Shown here: one piece after another, positions 57,823-64,000 of the stretch | Position numbering within the stretch: the first letter of the stretch is position 1 | Layout of the letters: every line of letters begins with the position of its first letter | Source: Candidatus Symbiopectobacterium endolongispinus | GTDB lineage: Bacteria > Pseudomonadota > Gammaproteobacteria > Enterobacterales > Enterobacteriaceae | DNA length: 64,000 bases | Assembly (NCBI RefSeq): GCF_018777385.1 | Contig: NZ_JAFJYB010000004.1 | Coordinates: 310,001-374,000 of the forward strand | Direction of reading: 5' to 3' | Notes under the pieces: model-generated | Told to the model about the DNA's origin: nothing | Seen by the model: only the letters and a program-made list of their open reading frames with translations | The model's database searches: none | Program-made: the position numbers and the translations under genes

Positions 57823-57899
57823 GCCTGTCTCCTACCATAAAGGTGAGCACCTGTGCAAAGGGGGCGTTTCTTGGTCGAGGGGTAACATGGCACGGACGC

Positions 57900-57939
57900 A
57901 TGACAGCAAGATAACCAAACGATGACACCCGCATGACAC
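57900..57939. promoter_or_regulatory. phased Pho boxes upstream of ugpB
   Basis: ATGACAG at 57900, a degenerate ATAACCA at 57911, ATGACAC at 57922 and ATGACAC at 57933 recur every 11 bp. On the transcribed strand these read GTGTCAT/CTGTCAT, the half-site of the PhoB box, whose repeats are 11 bp apart. The E. coli ugp operon is PhoB-controlled. The rest of the 435-base ugpB-chemoreceptor gap holds no other motif I can name. Confidence 0.75.
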
Positions 57940-58257
57940 CCTGCCTGTCACGCTCGCGTAGCAGAATTACCGACAATATTTGTGGCCCATATCGCGGTTC
58001 GGGATAAATGTTTACCAACGGGGTGCCGATACCAAATACATCATCTGTTTTTTTACTCATTTACCGCGTGAAATCACACAGCAAACGAATAATAAAGTAA
58101 ATAAACCATTGATGATGCAAGCATAAAGATAACTGTGCGTTCGCAACACCGTTCTCGTGAATGGACGCAATGAGCAATGCCAGGGTGACTCACCTCTTCT
58201 TATGCCGTGCAGAGGCTAACCTGCTTTACCGACAAACTCGAAAAAAATGGGGAACAT

Positions 58258-59825
58258 ATGCATAGCATACGCAACATCAAATTGGGAACATTACTCGGCA
58301 GTTGGTTCGCTGCCGTGATTATTATCGGCGTGCTGGTCGCGGGTTTTGGCCGCATGCATCTTGCCGGTTTGGGCCAAACCACCGACAGCCTCACCAAACA
58401 GCATCTGAATAACCTGTTTGTATTACAGGAACTGAAAGACAACCTGAACGTCACCATTAAAGCCACGCTGCGTATGCTGCTGATGACGGACAAAAAAGAG
58501 CTGAGCGACAGCCAGGCATTGATTGGAAAAACCAGCGCACAAAACGGTAAGTTAGTGGAAAAACTGGAAGCTAATCTGCATGCGAAAGAAGTGCGCGCCA
58601 TCTTGGGTGAACTTCAGCAAAATCGCGTCGCCTTTGCCAAACTGGGATGTGAAGCGATCGGCATGACGCTGACAGATCGTCAGGCAGAAGCAGCTGTACT
58701 GGTTAAAAGTCAGTTGGAACCGGTGCAAACTGCCATGTTTGGCAACCTCAATACAATGATCCAACTACAAAAAGATCTCACTACCCAGATAGCGACCAAC
58801 GCCGTGGCTGAAGCAGAAGAGAATGGTAACAGCCTGCTGATGCTGGCAGCCCTTTCCGCCCTGTTAGCCGCCGTTATAGCCTGGTTCATCACCCGCCACA
58901 TCAAAAAGTTGCTGGGCGGCGAACCGCTCTACGCCATGCAGGTGGTGCAAGAAATTGCGCAGGGTAATCTGGCCGTTCCGGTAACGCTCGCCGACGCGGA
59001 CAACAGCAGCCTGCTGGCCGCCATGAACCACATGCGTGACAGTCTGAGCAAGCTGGTGATTCAGGTGCGGGAAAGCAGCGAGTCTATCTCGACCGGTGCC
59101 AGTGAAATCGCCGCAGGCAGCACCGATCTCAGTCAGTGTACCGAAGAGCAGGCTGCCGGCCTGCAACAAACGGCGGCTTCGATGGAACAGATCAGCCAGA
59201 CGTTGCAGCAAAACACTGATACGGTACGCTCCGCTACCGACCTTGCCAACACCGCTAGCAACACCGCCGCCAAAGGCGGAGAAGCGGTGGGCAATATCGT
59301 GCGTACCATGACCGAGATTCGCGACAGTTCCCATAAAATCAGCGACATTATCACCTTGATCGACTGGATTGCCTTCCAGACCAACATTCTGGCCCTGAAC
59401 GCGGCGGTAGAAGCGGCTCGTGCCGGGGAGCAAGGCCGTGGTTTCGCCGTGGTGGCAGGTGAGGTCCGTTCGCTGGCACAGCGCTCGGCATCGGCGGCCA
59501 AAGAGATCAAAACGCTGATTCAGGATAGCGTTAGCCGCGTAGAAACGGGCTCGAAGCTGGTCACCGATGCTGGAGAAACCATCGATGATTGGTGCGCCAG
59601 TCGCGTCATGTGGCAGATATGATTGATGAGATTAGTGTCACCACTCGGGAGCAGGGTTCTGGCATTCACCAGATCAATGATGCCATCACCCAACTGGATC
59701 AGGTCACACAGCAAAACGCGGCGCTGGTGGAGCTGATGAGCGCCTTTCAGGTAGAAGGTGGCGCATTCCAGTACCGCGCCTCAACACGTCCCACTGCGGC
59801 ACCTATGGCCCTGGGACATAAATAA
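58258..59825 (+). pseudogene. methyl-accepting chemotaxis protein, frameshift and internal deletion near the 3' end
   Basis: A Tar/Tsr-like chemoreceptor. TM1 ([19 protein letters not shown]) is followed by a helical periplasmic ligand domain (four-helix bundle type), TM2 ([20 protein letters not shown]), a HAMP-like segment and the signalling hairpin [20 protein letters not shown]. At about 59590 one T is missing, so the frame ends [31 protein letters not shown] continues in another frame. Further on NAALVE joins directly to LMSAFQVEGG, dropping about 20 residues. Start 58258 ([13 protein letters not shown]) follows GGGGAAC. The trimer contact tip is intact but the C-terminal methylation helix is lost. 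Confidence 0.88.
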
Positions 59826-60233
59826 CCGCATCACACACAATATCGGCGATGTCACCATCATCGGTGGCATCGTTTATAACGGTATACAGAGAAAGATACC
59901 GCCAACGTGATACTGAATACGCCTTGCGCGAAAGCGTTATTCTTTTTTATTAAGCCAAATTAAAGGAGTATTTGATTACATTATTAGCAACATCATAAAA
60001 AATAAAATAAATCGTTAACCATCAGTCACTATTATTTCTCCCACCTGTAAAACCACCTCTTTTTAGCCGTTTATTTTCCCTGGAACATTCCTGATAATGG
60101 TGCGTTATTTCGCCCAACAACAAAAAAACGTGCCCCACAGCCGCTATTTACATAAAACATCCCTCCCCTATGGCGCAAATACGGCATTACAGAAATTCGC
60201 GTCCCACAGGACATTGTTTAATTAAGGGATGTT
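59826..60233. other. 408-base gap between chemoreceptor genes 1 and 2
   Basis: AT-rich intergenic DNA. A weak hairpin followed by TTTTTT (around 59922-59950) may end the first chemoreceptor transcript. I found no convincing sigma-28 promoter (TAAA-N15-GCCGATAA). Confidence 0.4.
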
Positions 60234-60732
60234 ATGCACATTATAAACACCATGAAGATAGGCACCCGATTAGACGCCGGCTTTAGCGGCGGCGTTGCCA
60301 GAGGCATTAGTCTCCTTTCTGGCCACCGGTACGCTGCGTCAGGCACACAACGTCGCAGACCCGATTGCCAAAATCGGCGTTACCACGCAGGAACAGGAAT
60401 CGGGCATTGCACAAATCCATGATGCGATCGCCCAGCTCGATCAGGTCACACAACAAAATGCCGCGTTGGTGGAAGCATCTGCCAGCGCCGCTGACAGCCT
60501 CAACGAACAGCTGGACAATCTGGTTGATTTGATGCGCGTATTTCGCATGCGCTCGGGCAGTCATGTACAACGTCAATCGTTACCGCCACCGGCACCTATA
60601 AAAGCCATCGTCACGCCAACGCTCAAGCTAACGCAGGGGCACAGTGGGAACGCTTCTAACCTTATCACCATAACTCTCGGCACGGCATTTAATAACGGGA
60701 GCGTCATTCCAGTGAAAAGTACGTTTTTTTGA
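60234..60732 (+). pseudogene. remnant of a second chemoreceptor gene
   Basis: Only the ends of a chemoreceptor survive. The start MHIINTMKIGTRLDAGF, after AAGGGATG, is typical of this family. In another frame the C-terminal part follows (IGVTTQEQESGIAQIHDAIA, then [20 protein letters not shown] and LNEQLDNLVDLMRVF). The ligand domain, second membrane helix, HAMP and signalling tip, about 400 codons, are gone. The tail VKSTFF is not usual for the family. It is more decayed than the gene before it. Confidence 0.82.
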
Positions 60733-60971
60733 TAGTTTATATTATCGCTCACTAAGCAAAATTAAATGAAGCACAGGCCCGTACACCAGAAACGATTTCC
60801 CTTAATACAGCACAATATCTTTCCGCATTAAACCAAGCTGACGCTCCATTCTATTATTTACCGATTTTTCTCGCGCTTATCTTTTCAGCAGATATCCATT
60901 AATAATCACGCACAAGACGCGCATTAAGGACGCCGCCACACATCAGGACTATATAAGGAATAAGGACGCCT

Positions 60972-62624
60972 ATGCGATTTATTAAAAAGATGAAAGTCAG
61001 CACCATGTTGGGCTCGGGCTTTGCGTCAGTGATTATCATCAGCCTGTGCGTGACCATTCTTGGTCGCTCCCAGTTGATTTCACTGGGGAATGACATTGAA
61101 CTGCTCGCCAACCGTTCGCTTAATAATCTGTTAATCACTCAGGAATTAAAAACCGGATTTGATGCCGTCGCCAGCTCCGTGCGCAATATGGCGTTGTATC
61201 AGGATCGTGCACGGAAACAGGAAGAGAAGCAGGTGATTGACCTTACGATTGCCCGCAATACTGAACTTCTGGAAACATTGAACCACAATGCCAGTATCCC
61301 CGCCGGTAAAGCACTGTTGGCACAGTTCGCTCAGGTACACCCAGCCTATATGAAAGCAGTCAGCGAAGTCGTTGCCCGGGAACTCAGCGATAACCCGGAA
61401 GAAAAAATGAAGCTGGACGAGATGCGGCGCGCGCAGTTACCCGTGTTCGAAACGCTGGATGATATGATTACACTGCAAAAAAATCAGGCGATAAAGCTGG
61501 CCCAACAAGCCATGACGCAGGCCAGCAATGGCGGAAACCTGATGTTGCTTCTGGCGCTACTGGCAACGGGATTGGGTGCGCTGATCGCATTCCTGATAGC
61601 CTATACCTTGAGAAAGCAGCTGGGTGGCGAACCGGCCTATGCAACCATCATCACCCAGCAAGTCGCTCAAGGTGATTTGGCCGCAGAGATTACCCTGCGC
61701 GAGAACGACAGCAGCAGCATGTTTGCCGCCATGAACACCATGCGTAACAGTTTGAGCGCCATGGTGGAACAGGTTCGCCACAGTAGCGAATCCATCGCCA
61801 CCGGCTCCAGTGAGATTGCCATCGGCAGTACCGACCTGAGTCAACGCACAGAAGAGCAGGCGGCGAATTTGCAGCAAACCGCCGCCGCGATGGAACAGAT
61901 AAGCCAGGCGGTACGTCAAAATGCCGATGCGGTGCACAGTGCCACACAGCTCGCTAATCAGGCCAGCGCCACGGCAGCGAAAGGCGGAGAGGCCGTTAAC
62001 CAGATCGTAGCAACCATGAAAGCCATTACCACCAGTTCCGGCCAAATCAGCGATATTATCGGCGTGATTGACGGCATTGCGTTTCAAACCAACATTCTTG
62101 CACTAAACGCCGCCATCGAAGCCGCCCGCGCAGGCGAGCAAGGGCGCGGTTTTGCCGTGGTGGCCGGTGAGGTTCGTTCGCTGGCGCAGCGCTCAGCCTC
62201 CGCCGCCAAGGAAATCAAAACGCTGATCCATAACAGCGTCGAAACCGTGAATGCCGGATCTACGCTGGTTGAAGAGACGGGCAGCACCATTGCAGCGTTG
62301 GTGACTCAGGCCATTGAAGTCGCCCACCTGATCGCCACCATCGGGGGAACCACGCGGGAACAAGGGTCGGGCATCGAGCAGGTTCACAGTGCAATCAATC
62401 AGCTCGATCGCGTGACTCAGCAAAACGCCGCGTTGGTCGAACAGTCGGCCAGCGCGGCCGGAAGCCTGAACGATCAGGCGGCCAACCTGGTGTCACTGAT
62501 GCAAATGTTCCGCATTGCCTCAAACAGCAAAGCATTACCGCCCCACACCACGCCCCAAAGCCCCCCGTCAGCACGCGAACTCCCGCTACCACAGGGCAGC
62601 CGGGAGAACTGGACACAGTTTTAG
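60972..62624 (+). CDS. methyl-accepting chemotaxis protein, intact
   Basis: A 550-residue transmembrane chemoreceptor. TM1 ([20 protein letters not shown]) is near residue 12, then a periplasmic four-helix-bundle-like domain to about 190, TM2 ([20 protein letters not shown]), HAMP, and the cytoplasmic hairpin with the conserved tip [20 protein letters not shown] near residue 370. Methylation-site regions ([20 protein letters not shown] and [20 protein letters not shown]) flank it. There is no CheR-docking NWETF pentapeptide; the end is SRENWTQF, a possible variant. The ligand is unknown. It is the only undamaged member of three tandem receptor genes. Confidence 0.93.
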   Translation: MRFIKKMKVSTMLGSGFASVIIISLCVTILGRSQLISLGNDIELLANRSLNNLLITQELKTGFDAVASSVRNMALYQDRARKQEEKQVIDLTIARNTELLETLNHNASIPAGKALLAQFAQVHPAYMKAVSEVVARELSDNPEEKMKLDEMRRAQLPVFETLDDMITLQKNQAIKLAQQAMTQASNGGNLMLLLALLATGLGALIAFLIAYTLRKQLGGEPAYATIITQQVAQGDLAAEITLRENDSSSMFAAMNTMRNSLSAMVEQVRHSSESIATGSSEIAIGSTDLSQRTEEQAANLQQTAAAMEQISQAVRQNADAVHSATQLANQASATAAKGGEAVNQIVATMKAITTSSGQISDIIGVIDGIAFQTNILALNAAIEAARAGEQGRGFAVVAGEVRSLAQRSASAAKEIKTLIHNSVETVNAGSTLVEETGSTIAALVTQAIEVAHLIATIGGTTREQGSGIEQVHSAINQLDRVTQQNAALVEQSASAAGSLNDQAANLVSLMQMFRIASNSKALPPHTTPQSPPSARELPLPQGSRENWTQF

Positions 62625-62657
62625 CGCACAAGCTCCCAGACCGCGCTGGGAGCCGCC

Positions 62658-63492
62658 TCAGGCGTAGGCCAACACGTCACGCTCTGCGGCAACCGTATTC
62701 ACCAGCCGCCCAATCTGGCTGATTTCCACTTCAACCACATCACCGGCTTTCATAAACAGCGGCGGCGTGCGCTTTTTCCCCACGCCCCCCGGTGCCAGCG
62801 GCGTAAAGCGCGAAATGTAGGCAATCAGCTCCGCCACGGGGCGCACCATATTGTTGGTGGTATCATGCTGCACGCGAACGCCACTCAGGAAGGTGCTGAT
62901 ATCCAACTGTTGCGGATCGCCAATCTCATCAGTAGTGACCATCCAGGGACCAAATCCGCCGGTATGGCGCCAGTTTTTGCCTGAGGTGAACCAGGTGTAT
63001 TGCATATCGCGCACCGAGCCATCCATAAAGCAACTGTAGCCTGCCACCACGTCCAGCGCGGCTTCACAACTGACATTATCCGCGTGCTGAACGATAACCA
63101 CGGCCAGTTCACCTTCATAGTCAAACTCGTTGCTCAATTCCGGTTTCATCAGCGGCTGACGGTGGGCAGACAACGTATCGGCAAAACGGATAAACAGGGT
63201 TGGCGCATCAACGGTTTGTTGGAACTCAATGCGTTTTTCCATGTAGTTCATGCCAACACACAGGATTTTTCCCGGCTGTTCAATCACCGGCAAAAAAAGT
63301 GACTTGTTCAAAACGAAAGTCCGGCGTGCCCTGCACCGCCTCAAACTGTTTCAACGCACCGGCGCGCAGTGCAGCGGGGATATCCGCATAGCTGTCGGAA
63401 AAGCGCCGTCCCAGATCGATGATGCCGTCAGCATCGATACGCCCATAGGTCTTTTGCCGGTTTTCCGGGTTAATAAAACTTGCCAGTTTCAT
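62658..63492 (-). pseudogene. fumarylacetoacetate hydrolase-family protein, frameshift and motif deletion
   Basis: FAH-family enzymes hydrolyse or isomerise 2-oxo acids in catabolic pathways using Mg(II). The N-terminal part (MKLASFINPENRQKTYGRID) begins at 63492. A run of seven Ts on the coding strand (63298-63292) has one too many and shifts the frame before LPVIEQPGKILCVGMNYMEK. The Mg ligands (EFDYEGELAVVI, SCFMDGSVRD) are seen. The usual APGDVIxTGTPxGVG motif reads LAPGGVGKKRTPP: nine residues including TGTP are deleted in frame between GG repeats. The end is RLVNTVAAERD. Two lesions indicate a pseudogene. The neighbour is a tartrate dehydratase subunit. Confidence 0.86.
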
Positions 63493-63534
63493 AGGTTACC
63501 TTCAGTGTTTCAGGGTGGCGCTGTGCGCCAGAAC

Positions 63535-64000
63535 TCATTTGATAAAGCGAATCTTCTCGTTGATGGCTGCAATCACCGGCGCTTTGAGGGCGTTGTAGAC
63601 CTTCTTGTTTTGCTCGAACAGGTTATTGCCGTGAGTATCGATAGAGATAATCAACGGACCAAAGGCTTTCACCCGGTTTACCCACAGCGTTTCGGGCATA
63701 CCAAGATCGCGCCACTGGGCATCCTCAATCTCTTCAACGCAGGTCGCGGCAAGCACCGCACAGCCGCCGGGGAACATGGCGTGCACCGCCTTGAAGGTTT
63801 TGCAGCCCTCTTCAGTGTTCGGCCCCATACCGCCTTTACCAACAATCAGCTTCACGCCGGTTTGTTCGATAAACTCTTTCTCAAATTTTTCCATGCGCAT
63901 GCTGGTGGTTGGCCCGATGGAGATCATTTCAAAGCCGCCATCATCCTTTTCCACCACAATCGGCCCGGCGTGGAAAATAGCGCCTCCGCGCAGATCGACT
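63535..64000 (-). CDS. ttdB: tartrate/fumarate dehydratase beta subunit, 5' end outside the window
   Basis: About 155 residues of the beta (swivelling) domain of class I hydro-lyases: [55 protein letters not shown], then [13 protein letters not shown] and [13 protein letters not shown], ending NEKIRFIK. The closest match I know is TtdB of L(+)-tartrate dehydratase, though fumarase beta-like subunits are similar. The frame is open to the right edge without lesion. A matching alpha subunit (ttdA) survives only as a fragment 34 kb away; an alpha gene just outside the window is likely. Confidence 0.82.
   Translation of the reverse strand, partial: VDLRGGAIFHAGPIVVEKDDGGFEMISIGPTTSMRMEKFEKEFIEQTGVKLIVGKGGMGPNTEEGCKTFKAVHAMFPGGCAVLAATCVEEIEDAQWRDLGMPETLWVNRVKAFGPLIISIDTHGNNLFEQNKKVYNALKAPVIAAINEKIRFIK

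Noticed and set aside
58000-60971. Sigma-28 promoters in front of the chemoreceptor genes
   Set aside because: TAAAGTAA occurs near 58090, but no GCCGATAA follows at the required spacing; nothing better was found upstream of the other two genes.

Overview
The window is chromosomal DNA from a gammaproteobacterium of the order Enterobacterales. Several gene blocks follow the Escherichia coli order closely: dctA-yhjJ-kdgK, yhhS-dcrB-yhhQ-tusA-zntA-yhhN-yhhM-yhhL-rsmD-ftsY-ftsE-ftsX-rpoH-panM-livKHMGF, yiiQ-tpiA, pfkA-fieF, cpxP-cpxR-cpxA and ugpBAECQ. A KdgR-type operator before kdgK, paired agmatine-degradation genes and a row of chemoreceptors point to relatives of the soft-rot group (Pectobacteriaceae). 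That placement is an inference, not a proof.

The dominant feature is gene decay. About half of the recognisable genes are broken by single-base indels (often in homopolymers), by in-frame nonsense codons, or by deletions of about 10 bp up to about 1 kb that often join two neighbouring genes. Examples are EthD::dctA, livH::livM, livG::livF and aguB::aguA. Nonsense changes and gene-joining deletions are hard to explain as read errors, so the simplest reading is a host-restricted lineage in active genome erosion, comparable to Sodalis or Symbiopectobacterium. Some homopolymer frameshifts, above all those in ftsE and ftsX, could still be assembly errors and need checking against raw reads.

Layout. 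1-5100: end of an ene reductase, EthD/dctA/yhjJ remnants, broken kdgK with its KdgR box, a tautomerase and YhjD. 5475-15203: yhhS, a dead flavocytochrome, dcrB, yhhQ (extended by a palindromic repeat), tusA, dead zntA, yhhN, a DUF1820 gene, broken yhhM and yhhL, intact rsmD. 15516-19638: intact ftsY, frameshifted ftsE and ftsX, rpoH with an unusual region 4.2 residue. 19723-20543: an AT-rich orphan gene. 20901-25655: panM and the ruined liv branched-chain amino acid transporter. 25751-31970: a dead aminotransferase, a LysR regulator, a tartrate-type transporter, a ttdA stub, an ISL3-family insertion sequence and a flavoprotein stub. 32383-43763: yiiQ, tpiA, glutaminase, a broken MFS pump, decayed aguBA, an XRE regulator, pfkA, broken fieF and sotB, cpxP with the CpxQ small RNA. 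43913-51367: intact cpxRA, csoR-copZ with a broken copA, a repeat-protein/DUF3142 pair, broken trmL. 51498-57822: a YhhA-like gene, an AEC transporter and the ugp operon behind phased Pho boxes. 58258-64000: three chemoreceptor genes (one intact), a broken FAH-family gene and the tartrate/fumarate dehydratase beta subunit running off the edge.

Functions that look intact: glycolysis (pfkA, tpiA), signal-recognition-particle receptor, heat-shock sigma factor, Cpx envelope stress response including CpxQ, pantothenate maturation (panM), tusA sulfur relay, and the ugpAEC core. Lost or failing: branched-chain amino acid uptake, Zn/Cu efflux ATPases, KDG catabolism, agmatine catabolism, sugar efflux, tartrate uptake and possibly FtsEX. 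No rRNA, tRNA or CRISPR array was seen. I did not find a convincing new multi-gene system. The most unusual items are the in-frame LivH-LivM fusion, the Walker-A recombinant LivG/LivF, short tandem repeats of 7 and 10 bp, and the AT-rich orphan gene.
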